A stretch of 64,000 nucleotides of DNA from Photobacterium profundum SS9 (GTDB lineage Bacteria > Pseudomonadota > Gammaproteobacteria > Enterobacterales > Vibrionaceae), in the NCBI RefSeq assembly GCF_000196255.1, contig NC_006371.1, forward strand, positions 1,158,467 through 1,222,466. Reading direction: 5' to 3'. Positions within the stretch are counted from its first letter, which is position 1, and the number at the start of each line of letters is the position of its first letter. The position numbers and the translations under genes are program-made. Shown in pieces: positions 55,955 through 64,000 of the stretch. The notes beneath the pieces were generated by a model. That model was not told the DNA's origin, did no database searches, and saw only the letters and a list, made by a program, of their open reading frames with translations.

Positions 55955-56724
55955 GCCATAACTGGAACCAATCAAAAGCACGGCTCTCTAGCATTAGACT
56001 TAGTATCTTCAGCAACTTGTAAGCAGGTAACATCATTGTATTGCTAACACGTTTAGTTACGGGGTTAATGTTGAATGCTTAAATACCATCAATACTATTT
56101 AGGCGCGACATTTGAAATAACAGATAGATGATCGGAGGAATAAATCCCATCTTTAATGACATTGACATATTTAAAGGTATTAACGCGCAATTTATCATTC
56201 ACAAAAATATAATCAATGTCTTCGGTAGGTTTTTTAAAATAACCATGATATGTATATTCCTTACCGTCAATACCTTCAAATGGCTTTATAGTTGTAGATC
56301 TCGCATCATTAAATAAACTGGTCAATGCTTCATATGAAACGACGTCACTTATTTCAAAGTTTAAGTCACCTAAAACAATAACTGCATCATTATCATCACC
56401 AATAATTTCTTTGGCTTTCTTACTTAATAATTTAGCACTCTGCTGTCGTGCGACTTTACCAATATGATCAAAATGAGCATTAAATACAAGTACACGTTTA
56501 CTTGACTCTTTGTCTTCAAGTCTTACCCAACTTGTAATACGAGTTAGATCTGCATCCCAACCAACACTAGCGACAACCTCCGGGGTTTCAGAAAGCCAAA
56601 ATGTACCACCACCAAGTTTTACGTACTTATCAGCCCTATAAAAAATGGGGACAGCCTCGCCTTTTGTTTTTCCATCATCTCGCCCAACCCCAACCCAGCC
56701 ATAGTTAGATAAATTTCTAGCTAA

Positions 56725-57320
56725 CTAAACAACCACCTACTAAAGTAGGTGGGTTAGTATTAAGGACTGAAAGTCCGGATACGGGTCAAAGACCCGTTTT
56801 CGTTAGCCTTCTGTCCTGAAGTTATCTTCAGCCTTGGGCTCAAAGTGATGATCAAGGTATTCCTTTATCATTTCTTCCGTTAGGTCACCAGATGTCACAC
56901 AAAAGTAGCCTCTAGCCCAAAAATGACGTCCCCAGTATTTCTTCTTTAAATCAGGATAACTCTCGAACAACTTAGCCGATGTACGGCCTTTAATCCTTCG
57001 CATTATTTCGCTAGGTGCCATATTGGGTGGTGCAGAAACTAACAAGTGAACATGATCTTTACTGATTACCCCCTTCAAAATATCAATCTCAAAAGCATGA
57101 CATGTTTGCCTGATTAGCTCTCGAGCTTTCAAGCCAACATCACCAGTCAAAACTTGATAACGATACTTCGTTACAAAAACGAAATGGTACTGAATTTTGA
57201 AGACTGTATGACTTCCATATCTATAATCCATAATCATGCTCCAACATCATCGATGACCGTAAAATATCATAGCTGAAGCTGACCGACTAAAGTCGGTGGT
57301 TTTAACCTTTTAGGTGACGA
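56725..57320 (-). mobile_element. IS200-like (IS200/IS605 superfamily) element inside the exonuclease/phosphatase gene
   Basis: About 596 bp; ends are placed where the host gene frame resumes and are good to a few bases. It contains one tnpA gene and no tnpB. Subterminal hairpins at both ends, CCACCTACTAAAGTAGGTGG (56733-56752) and ACCGACTAAAGTCGGT (57282-57297), are the type recognised by HUH transposases. There is no target duplication, as expected for this family; insertion follows TTAT on the minus strand. Confidence 0.87.
56803..57237 (-). CDS. tnpA: IS200-like transposase TnpA (Y1 HUH)
   Basis: A 144-residue Y1 transposase of the IS200/IS605 family. The N-terminus KIQYHFVFVTKYRYQVLTGD, the HUH motif in DHVHLLVSAPP and the conserved SEIMRRIKGRTSAKLFESYP are intact; the nucleophile Tyr probably lies in the last third (WGRHFWARGYFCVTSG onward). 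It nicks and pastes single-stranded DNA at the element's hairpins. Full length, likely functional. Confidence 0.94.
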   Translation of the reverse strand: MIMDYRYGSHTVFKIQYHFVFVTKYRYQVLTGDVGLKARELIRQTCHAFEIDILKGVISKDHVHLLVSAPPNMAPSEIMRRIKGRTSAKLFESYPDLKKKYWGRHFWARGYFCVTSGDLTEEMIKEYLDHHFEPKAEDNFRTEG

Positions 57321-58647
57321 ATAAATAATTTGATCATTAAAAGCTTCCTGTAAACCAGCAATATCAATATTTTGTTCACTGAATATTGATGTCACTATTT
57401 CCTTACGATTTTCCCAAGTGTTATTTCCATCATATACACTGCCATCAACACTATCCTTACTATTTCTTATATTAAATGACATAACATTAAAGTCGTCGGC
57501 AATTGCAGGTAGTGCCAGCGCAGCTAGCAGTAATATAGCTATCTTTTTCATTAGTTAATTTCCTTATTTCAATTGAATTTTAAATATAAACACTCGAAAC
57601 ATATCACGTCATCAAACGTAATATATTCAATCAGAACATCCGTCTCTGACATTTTTCTTTTTCTACTCCACAGCTCTTTGTCTAAGACGGGTAAGACTTT
57701 TAGGCTGTGCCCGCCTGAGCTGGTGAGCCGAAAATACGGCTCATAAGTAACTTATCGGGCTTATAGGCATAGGTATCTACACAGATTGAGCAAAAAACGA
57801 ACTGGCTATTTGCCTCATCGCGTTTATCTCATCCATGGTGTAGGTATCTAGTACTTCACACATTTGTAGGAAAACCCATAGTCCCGCAAGCAGTGATGGC
57901 TGAGTGACAGGCTTTGTTCGCTTAGTTAAACGACCACTCAGCTTAACCAAAAAACCTTTAAATTCATTAGCTTCATCCGAGCTGTCCGAATAAAGCTTAA
58001 ATATCAACGTCGTTGCAACACTGGCTGTGATCAGACGCTTTAATATTGACTCCGCAGTAGTTTGCTGCCATTTCTCTAACTGATGACCATCTGACTTCAA
58101 TAACTTAAACCAAGATTCAATATTCCAGCGATGGCAATACCACGTTGCAATCTCTGTTGCATCAACATCCAACACGTTAGACAGCAGATACCATCTTGCT
58201 AGCTCTTTACCTTCATCATCCGTGACCAGACTCATAACAAAGCGACAGGTGGGCGCCGCTGACGCGAGCTTTTCTGATTTCCGGTGTAACTCAACAGTCG
58301 TTTCACCAACAAACAAATAGCCCTCTTTACCTCGAAGAGAAATAACACCTTTCAAGTCTGGGGAGATTGTTCGACTGATGATTTCAGCCGTTTTAAACTG
58401 ACCTTCGTGACGGAACGTTGAGCCTTTTTTAGTTCGAGTTAGCCAGTGAACTGAGCCTAAACGTCTTAAGTCTTTCGCTGAATCTGCTTCTCTATCAACA
58501 ACATGCACCAGGGGCTTGTCTAAATGTAATTGTTCTTGCCAATGAATGCTGTCAAAGAGTGAATCTAGGTGACTTTGCTTGGGTTGTAACTCTTGGCTTT
58601 GGCATTGATAAATACCGTTGCTTGTCAGTAAGTTAAGACCTGCTGGA

Positions 58648-60412
58648 GTAACTTCTCAATAAGTCGGGGCATAAGCGAAGAGTGATCCTGATAGTGTTTT
58701 TAAAATTAATGTTAGGATCTCTAAGATCGGCTTGATTGATCCTTTCAAACCTTCAAAATAGTAGCCTCTAACCACGTAGAGCCTTTTGTCTCAATGAAAA
58801 TTAATCTCCCAGACATTCCAGAGTCAGAGCAAACCCCTTTGGTAAAAGGCTTAATTGGGATCATTGAGCAGCTTTCCGATACGGTTGAGCGCCAACAAGA
58901 AGAAATCACCCTCCTTAAAGACGAGATCAACGTACTAAAAGGGCAGAAAAAACGGCCCAAGTTCAAGCCGAGTAAACTCGACACAAATACCGATGAAAAG
59001 TCAGACCAAGGCTCGACTGATAACAAACGGTCCGGCTCTACCAAGCGTAGAAAAAATCAAACGCTGACCATTCATCAGGATAACATTGTCCAGCCAGAAC
59101 AACCTTTACCTATCGGGGCACGATTCAAGGGCTACCGAGATTTTGTCGTCCAAGAGCTAGAGATACAGTCGTGCAATGTACGTTATCGCTTAGCTTGCTA
59201 TCTATTACCTGATGGTTCGACGGTTACCGCTACCTTGCCTAATGGACTAGCAGGCCAACACTTTGGCACTCGACTAAGAAGCTACATCCTCTATCAGTAT
59301 CATCAATGTCAGGTCACTCAGCCTCTGTTGTTGGAACAACTTAGAGAATGGGGTATCGATATTTCCAGTGGCCAATTAAATCGCTTATTGACCGAAAATC
59401 ATGATGATTTGCATGAAGAAAAAGCCGAACTTCTGGCTGCAGGCCTGCAAAGCACTGGCTATATCACAACAGATGACACCGGAGCTAGGCATCAGGGCAA
59501 GAACGGTTTTGTCACCCACATAGGCAATGAGTGGTTTGCTTGGTTTCAAAGTTCAGACCGAAAAAATCGGATCAACTTCCTGTCACTCCTTCGGGCTGGA
59601 AACAAGGGTTATCAGGTGAACACCTGCGCACTAAACTATATGGCGACAAATAAACTCCCTGCTCCCCAGTTAGCATTGTTAGCAAACACACCAGTGACCA
59701 ACTTTGGATGTGAGGAGGAATGGTCTGCTCATCTAGTTCAGCTGGGTATTGTCGTAAAAAGGCATATTCAAATAGCGACTGAAGGTGCCCTATTGGGTTG
59801 CGCGTCAGAGAATGAAGCTTTGGGTAAACTCGCTGTGATCAGTGATGGTGCTGGACAGTTTAAGGTTCTACAACATGGTTTGTGCTGGGTACATGCGGAG
59901 CGGTTGGTCCACAAGCTTATTCCGTTGAATGAGGGACATCGAGAAGACATCGCACAAGTACGTGATGAGATTTGGTCGTTCTACAAGGAGCTGAAAGAAT
60001 ACAAAAAACAGCCTTGCGACACGAAGAAATCAGCCCTGTCGAAGGAGTTCGATCGGCTATTTACTCAGAAAACCCGCTATGAGCTCCTTAATCAGCAACT
60101 AAAGCGGTTAAACAAATTAAAATCAAGCTTATTGCTGGTATTGGAACGACCAGAAATTCCAATCCATACAAATGGAAGCGAAAATGATCTAAGGGAGCAG
60201 GTCAAGCGGCGCAAAGTCAGTGGAGGTACTCGTAGTGATCTTGGCCGACAATGCCGAGATACCTTTTCCAGCCTGAAAAAAACGTGCCGAAAATTAGGGG
60301 TTTCCTTCTGGAAATATCTCAACGACCGAATTTCTCAAAGTAATGTAATCCCATCTTTAGGCTCTCTGGTGCTCCAGAAAGCCCACCCTGCCTCGGCTTA
60401 TTGAGAAGTTAC
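58648..60412 (+). mobile_element. IS66-like element nested in the IS4-family copy B
   Basis: A 1765-bp element with ends GTAACTTCTCAATAAG and its complement CTTATTGAGAAGTTAC. The 8-bp direct repeat CTGCTGGA at 58640-58647 and 60413-60420 proves insertion into the IS4 transposase gene. It has one transposase gene without separate tnpA/tnpB accessory genes, as in the single-ORF (ISBst12-like) subgroup of IS66. Confidence 0.93.
58794..60404 (+). CDS. IS66-family transposase (TnpC-like, single-ORF subgroup)
   Basis: A 536-residue DDE transposase. An N-terminal coiled coil (TVERQQEEITLLKDEINVLK) leads to a basic linker (KGQKKRPKFKPSK); catalytic segments are YITTDDTGARHQGKNGF, AVISDGAGQF and NGSENDLREQVKRRKVSGG. 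The stop codon lies inside the right terminal repeat. The ATG is at 58794, 146 bases from the left end. The frame is intact. Confidence 0.92.
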   Translation: MKINLPDIPESEQTPLVKGLIGIIEQLSDTVERQQEEITLLKDEINVLKGQKKRPKFKPSKLDTNTDEKSDQGSTDNKRSGSTKRRKNQTLTIHQDNIVQPEQPLPIGARFKGYRDFVVQELEIQSCNVRYRLACYLLPDGSTVTATLPNGLAGQHFGTRLRSYILYQYHQCQVTQPLLLEQLREWGIDISSGQLNRLLTENHDDLHEEKAELLAAGLQSTGYITTDDTGARHQGKNGFVTHIGNEWFAWFQSSDRKNRINFLSLLRAGNKGYQVNTCALNYMATNKLPAPQLALLANTPVTNFGCEEEWSAHLVQLGIVVKRHIQIATEGALLGCASENEALGKLAVISDGAGQFKVLQHGLCWVHAERLVHKLIPLNEGHREDIAQVRDEIWSFYKELKEYKKQPCDTKKSALSKEFDRLFTQKTRYELLNQQLKRLNKLKSSLLLVLERPEIPIHTNGSENDLREQVKRRKVSGGTRSDLGRQCRDTFSSLKKTCRKLGVSFWKYLNDRISQSNVIPSLGSLVLQKAHPASAY

Positions 60413-60780
60413 CTGCTGGAGCAATGGGTGCGCCAGTATTTGCGTCTACCAATAAAGACGCTTGCAGTTCGTAGCCAACATCGAGAGCGTGTGACATCTT
60501 AGTTTTATCTAACTTACTATGATGTTTAGCGAAATTGATATGGCACCAATCATGAGCCATTAATACATATCGACTTTGACTTTCTTTCACACCAGAACGA
60601 GCAAGTCCCAGCATCGGGCCACTTAGCATAGGAAAAGTCACATCCTCATTATGATAAAAACGCCATGTTGCTTGTGTCGATGCCCATGATTGTGTGTGGT
60701 GGCGAAGAGATTTTACACCTGGTGCATTGCTAGAATTAACTGTCATGTGTTCCATTATAAGGGTCTGATAACGCTTAGAT

Positions 60781-62090
60781 CTTACGAATCCCCACAAAAT
60801 ACCTTTGTAGTTCAATCAGTAGACACGCACCTTACCTTCTGATCTAATGAATTCACCACAAACACAAAAGATTGAAAGCAAGATGCGTGATATTCAAATA
60901 CTACACGAGTCGCTGGAAAATCAATGCCCTAACATTCACAAAAAGAGACTCAAATCACTCATGGACTCTGTGCAAGCATTGCTTAGCAATGATGCACTTA
61001 CGCTTACTTTACTTGGACGTTCGCTTCCTTCAAAGGCCAAAACGAAACACTGTATTAAGCGCGTTGACCGTTTATTAGGTAACAATCACCTGCACCACGA
61101 CAGACTCGATATTTATCGTTGGCACTGTCATCAATTTTGTTCGGTCAATCCACAACCTATTGTCTTAGTCGATTGGGCTGATATTCGCGAATACGAACGA
61201 CTCATGGTACTAAGAGCTTCTATTGCTGTAGAAGGACGTTCTGTTACGCTTTTCGAGCAAACTTTTACCTTTAAAAACTACAATTCTCCGCGCAGTCATC
61301 AGCAGTTTCTCGATGATTTCAAAGCTGTTTTGCCTTCGCATGTCATCCCCATTATCGTGACTGATGCTGGCTTTCGTAATACCTGGTTTAGGCAGGTTGA
61401 TGACATGGATTGGTGTTATCTTGGACGTGTCAGAGGAGACGTAAACGTCTTAATAAAAAACCAATGGCAACACATCAAGCAGTTGTTTATTAAAGCGAAT
61501 AGCAAACCTAAATATGTAGGATTCACACAGCTTGCCAAACGAAAACCATTACAATGTCATCTTCACCTCTATAAAAAACAAACACCTAAAAAACGTAAAG
61601 ACCGACCAAAAGGTCGAGAGCATTTCTCCGCCCAAGCCGTCCATAAGAAGTCAGCACTAGAACCTTGGTTGCTGGCGACTAATCTCCCAACAGATATATT
61701 TTCATCTCGGTGTATCGTCAGGCTCTACACCAAACGTATGCAAATTGAAGAAACGTTCCGTGACTTAAAAAGTCCGCAATACGGCTTTGGCTTACGCCAA
61801 AGCCGAACCCATGATCCTAAACGGTTCGATATTTTGCTGCTCATTGGTCTGCTCGCTTTTATGGTCTATTGGTGGTTTGGAATAATTGCAGAGCATAACG
61901 GTTGGCACCGTCATTTTCAGGCAAATTCAGTAAAAGACCGACGAGTTTTATCATTTGTTAGGCTAGGAAAAGAGGTCTTCCGACGGCTGGAATATCACAT
62001 CAACGAACCAGCAATACGTTGGGCGCAATGCACCCTTATTCTAATGGCGAGGAAGAGTTATCGTGCGTAAATTATGTGGGGATTCCCCAG
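60781..62090 (+). mobile_element. IS10-like (IS4 family) element nested in the IS4-family copy B
   Basis: A 1310-bp element with imperfect ends CTTACGAATCCCCACA and CTGGGGAATCCCCACA (complement at the right). It is flanked by a 9-bp direct repeat CGCTTAGAT at 60772-60780 and 62091-62099. The repeat resembles the IS10 target consensus NGCTNAGCN, missing one base. Size is close to IS10 (1329 bp). Confidence 0.95.
60847..62070 (+). CDS. IS10-like transposase
   Basis: A 407-residue transposase clearly related to the Tn10/IS10 protein: LLGRSLPSKAKTKHCIKRVD, IVLVDWADIREYERLMVLRA (first catalytic Asp), PIIVTDAGFRNTWF (second Asp) and LYTKRMQIEETFRDLKSPQY (Glu with the YREK motif). The reading frame is complete and the element ends are intact, so it may be active. 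Confidence 0.95.
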   Translation: MNSPQTQKIESKMRDIQILHESLENQCPNIHKKRLKSLMDSVQALLSNDALTLTLLGRSLPSKAKTKHCIKRVDRLLGNNHLHHDRLDIYRWHCHQFCSVNPQPIVLVDWADIREYERLMVLRASIAVEGRSVTLFEQTFTFKNYNSPRSHQQFLDDFKAVLPSHVIPIIVTDAGFRNTWFRQVDDMDWCYLGRVRGDVNVLIKNQWQHIKQLFIKANSKPKYVGFTQLAKRKPLQCHLHLYKKQTPKKRKDRPKGREHFSAQAVHKKSALEPWLLATNLPTDIFSSRCIVRLYTKRMQIEETFRDLKSPQYGFGLRQSRTHDPKRFDILLLIGLLAFMVYWWFGIIAEHNGWHRHFQANSVKDRRVLSFVRLGKEVFRRLEYHINEPAIRWAQCTLILMARKSYRA

Positions 62091-62451
62091 CGCTTAGATA
62101 ATCTTGATTCAAGGATACAGGGTAATTGATGTTGTTCAAAAAGAGTCATCGTCAATACTAATGAAATGAAAGTTAACTCTCTTGATCGTTGATCCTTAGA
62201 TCAGTTCCCTTCTCTTGGCCGATTGGTTAATTCGTAACCATTTTGTGTAGATACCTATGCTCATATCCCTATTCCTTTTATTTCACTGCATGTGAACGTA
62301 AATTAAACTTTATTTTTTCTAAGTTAGGCTTGCCTGTTTATTCCAAGATTGTTTACCAAAAAACTGTTATCTCACAACACTCTATTTATTCATCATCTAA
62401 GATTGTGATAATCTCAGCCTCTTGTATTGCATAGCGAGTGAAATAACAACG

Positions 62452-63576
62452 ATGAAAATTTTTAGTAACTTCGATGGCGGCAACATTAATGTAGTTAAAG
62501 CCGATTCACCAGAAGATATTCAACTCACTATCCCTAATGACAATCAATCTGAATATTACCAATGGTTTCACTTCCGCTTAGAAACACAAGCGCAAGAAGA
62601 GCACACTGTAAAATTACTCAACCTTGCTAAATCGGCCTACCCTGAAGGCTGGCAAGGCTACGATGTTGTTGCATCTTACGATCGTGATGAGTGGTTCCGT
62701 ATTCCTGCCGAGTTCGATGGTGATACACTGACATTCCGCTTCTTCCCAGAGCAAGGGTCTATGTACTTTGCTTACTTTGCACCATATACCTACGATCGCC
62801 ATCAAGATCTTTTGCATCAAGCACAAGTAAACTTCAACTGCCAACTTGAAACATTGGGCAGCACGCTAGATAACAATGACATGAGCCTGCTTACTATTGG
62901 TGAGCCCGCTGATGATAAGAAAAAAGTATGGGTAATTGCACGCCAACATCCAGGCGAAACAATGGCTGAATGGTTCATTGAAGGTCTATTACAGCGTCTG
63001 CTTGATGAAACAGATACGGTTGGCCGCGCGCTTCTCGATAAAGCCGTTTTCTATATTGTGCCAAACATGAACCCAGATGGTGGTATTCGTGGGCATTTAC
63101 GTACCAATGCGGCAGGTGTGAATTTAAACCGTGAATGGCAAACGCCATCAATGGAAAAAAGCCCTGAGGTTTTCTTAGTGCGTGAGCGTATGCTTGAAAC
63201 CGGTATCGATATGTTCCTCGATATTCACGGTGATGAAGCTATTCCTTATAACTTTGTTGCGGGTAGTGAAGGTATTCCATCTTATGATGAACGCCACGCC
63301 AACTTAGAAAATAAGTTCAAGCAAGCATTACATACTATTACACCAGAGTTCCAAGACGAATATGGTTATGACAAAGATAAGCCAGGTAAAGCAAATCTAA
63401 CAGTTTGTTCTAACTGGGTTGCGGAACAGTTTAAGTGTTTGTCTTACACTGTCGAAATGCCATTTAAAGATCATAACGCACAGCCAGATGCACTTTACGG
63501 CTGGTCACCAGAGCGTAGTCTGGCGTTTGGTCACGATATGCTAGCGGCAACCCTCGCTGTTATTGATGACGTATAA
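62452..63576 (+). CDS. M14-family zinc carboxypeptidase (cytosolic carboxypeptidase-like)
   Basis: A 374-residue protein from ATG 62452. Residues 1-120 form the beta-sandwich that precedes the catalytic domain in the CCP/M14D-like branch (EYYQWFHFRLETQA). The peptidase domain has zinc ligands HPGE (His166, Glu169) and LDIHGDE (His259), substrate-binding NPDGGIRGHLRTNAAGVNLN and catalytic Glu in LSYTVEMPFKD. No signal peptide, so it acts in the cytosol. Bacterial members are common in Vibrionaceae with unknown peptide substrates. It is monocistronic with a terminator. Confidence 0.92.
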   Translation: MKIFSNFDGGNINVVKADSPEDIQLTIPNDNQSEYYQWFHFRLETQAQEEHTVKLLNLAKSAYPEGWQGYDVVASYDRDEWFRIPAEFDGDTLTFRFFPEQGSMYFAYFAPYTYDRHQDLLHQAQVNFNCQLETLGSTLDNNDMSLLTIGEPADDKKKVWVIARQHPGETMAEWFIEGLLQRLLDETDTVGRALLDKAVFYIVPNMNPDGGIRGHLRTNAAGVNLNREWQTPSMEKSPEVFLVRERMLETGIDMFLDIHGDEAIPYNFVAGSEGIPSYDERHANLENKFKQALHTITPEFQDEYGYDKDKPGKANLTVCSNWVAEQFKCLSYTVEMPFKDHNAQPDALYGWSPERSLAFGHDMLAATLAVIDDV

Positions 63577-63584
63577 GGCACACT

Positions 63585-63624
63585 AAGCCACGCACGTTTA
63601 ACCCTGCGTGGCTTTTTCTTTTTG
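63585..63624 (+). terminator. Intrinsic terminator after the M14 carboxypeptidase
   Basis: AAGCCACGCA and TGCGTGGCTT form a perfect 10-bp stem with a 10-base loop, followed by TTTCTTTTTG. It starts nine bases after the stop codon. Confidence 0.92.
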
Positions 63625-63710
63625 TATTTGTATTTAGTTTGCACAGAAAAAAGGCGAAATAGTCACTCACCTTTGAAATTCAATCATAACAATACATGGC
63701 GTAAACGATA

Positions 63711-64000
63711 TTAACGTTTGCTGTCACTATGAAATGCATAGCGATTATATTCAGTGCCATTTTCAGTAACAGCGTTATATTTCACTGAACGAGAGCTGTT
63801 CAATGATAATGGTACAAATACACGGCCATTCTCATTGGTTATATACGTTCCTTTCGATTGAGGGACATTTTTGACGGTCACCTCAGCATTAGCAACTGGT
63901 GCACCTTGCTCAGATACGGTTACCCACGCACCATTGGCTGTATCGACTACTTTCATATCCGCTAATGTAACAGTTGAAAAAACAACACACATGACGGCAC
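63711..64000 (-). CDS. Small exported protein with carboxypeptidase-regulatory-like fold (partial at right edge)
   Basis: The frame is open at the right edge. The visible part includes the end of a signal peptide (AVMCVVFSTVTLADMK), so the true start is probably just beyond 64000 and the ATG at 63992 is not the likely start. The mature part, about 80 residues, has GAWVTVSEQGAPVANAEVTV and TNENGRVFVPLSL, a short beta-sandwich like carboxypeptidase regulatory or Ig-like surface domains. Function unknown. Confidence 0.65.
   Translation of the reverse strand, partial: AVMCVVFSTVTLADMKVVDTANGAWVTVSEQGAPVANAEVTVKNVPQSKGTYITNENGRVFVPLSLNSSRSVKYNAVTENGTEYNRYAFHSDSKR

Larger units (their letters stand above)
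56095..57551 (-). pseudogene. Endonuclease/exonuclease/phosphatase-family gene split by an IS200-like element
   Basis: The 5' piece (57551 to 57321) encodes a signal peptide (MKKIAILLLAALALPAIADD) and the family start FNVMSFNIRNSKDSVDGSVY, up to GLQEAFNDQIIY. The 3' piece (56724 to 56095) resumes LARNLSNYGWVGVGRDDGKT and contains FNAHFDHIGKVAR, IVLGDLNFEIS and the C-terminal SSDHLSVI, with the catalytic His and Asp residues of the fold. Removing 56725-57320 joins the two pieces exactly in frame, giving about 287 residues. The native product was a secreted phosphodiesterase or nuclease of the DNase I-like fold. Confidence 0.9.
57777..60780 (-). pseudogene. IS4-family transposase (copy B), interrupted
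   Basis: The 3' half (58647 to 57777) holds HVVDREADSAKDL and the YREK region, and the 5' half (60780 to 60413) holds VLMAHDWCHIN; both are essentially identical to copy A. The IS66-like element separates them within codons for IAPAG, and the IS10-like element cuts off the first codons at 60780. No functional transposase can be made. Confidence 0.92.
57768..62259 (-). mobile_element. IS4-family insertion sequence (copy B) disrupted by two nested elements
   Basis: The outer ends are CATAGGTATCTACACA at 57768 and TGTGTAGATACCTATG ending at 62259, the same as copy A but inverted. Subtracting the IS66-like element (58648-60412) with one 8-bp repeat and the IS10-like element (60781-62090) with one 9-bp repeat leaves a 1400-bp element equal in size to copy A. 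Its own flanks (CTTATAGG and CTCATATC) do not match, so its target duplication has decayed or one side was rearranged. Confidence 0.9.

Noticed and set aside
57724..57743. Hairpin TGAGCCG/CGGCTCA beside IS4-family copy B
   Set aside because: Perfect 7-bp stem but no T tract and no gene ending there; no function can be assigned.
54555..62259. Composite transposon bounded by the two IS4-family copies
   Set aside because: Outer flanks do not match (GCCATAAC versus CTCATATC), while copy A has a complete duplication of its own.

Overview
The window looks like accessory-rich chromosome from a marine gammaproteobacterium of the Vibrionaceae, most likely a Photobacterium (P. profundum-like). This is inference from protein style, AT-rich composition, insertion sequence density and a recurring Vibrionaceae-type miniature repeat with TATACCCAAG ends; no rRNA, tRNA or CRISPR was seen.

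Layout. 1-12.8 kb: housekeeping and metabolism (a pullulanase lipoprotein running off the left edge, LysR regulator, dCMP deaminase, qmcA/nfeD pair, TPR-ElyC protein, RsuA-type pseudouridine synthase, BCCT transporter, phospholipase D lipoprotein). 12.7-22.9 kb: a long minus-strand operon behind a good Fur box, encoding a 673-residue exported protein of unknown family, a membrane b-type cytochrome candidate, an FTR1 iron permease, an FAD oxidoreductase, a small exported protein, a PMT-like membrane glycosyltransferase and a beta-propeller/six-haem cytochrome split by an apparent 1-nt frameshift. It ends at a strong terminator. I read it as an undescribed-looking iron acquisition or redox system and consider it the most interesting object here.

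23.6-32.8 kb: a complete aga (N-acetylgalactosamine/galactosamine) catabolic operon with mannose-family PTS, deacetylase, isomerase and tagatose-bisphosphate aldolase, preceded by two AgaR-like regulators and an array of CGAAAG motifs. 32.9-39.7 kb: a LysR/SDR/MFS group, a frameshifted actinobacterial-type menB, a LysR remnant next to a MITE end, and a tiny ORF coupled to an unknown 124-residue gene. 40.0-46.6 kb: a nitric oxide reductase cluster, norCBD plus two small membrane proteins facing norE-norF-[MITE]-norQ.

46.6-52.6 kb: a decaying run of small single-gene units on the minus strand (DMT transporter, acetyltransferases, VOC, GFA, a quinol monooxygenase with an internal stop, a frameshifted epimerase). 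52.6-62.3 kb: a secreted crystallin/PI-PLC fusion and an insertion sequence cluster: an intact IS4-family copy with 8-bp target duplication, an IS200-like element splitting an exonuclease/phosphatase gene, and a second inverted IS4-family copy carrying nested IS66-like and IS10-like elements, each with its own target duplication. 62.4-64 kb: an M14 carboxypeptidase and the end of a small exported protein.

Together the window joins three self-contained physiological modules (Fur-linked iron/redox operon, amino-sugar catabolism, NO detoxification) separated by mobile DNA. At least seven genes are broken or split by frameshift, nonsense change, insertion or truncation.
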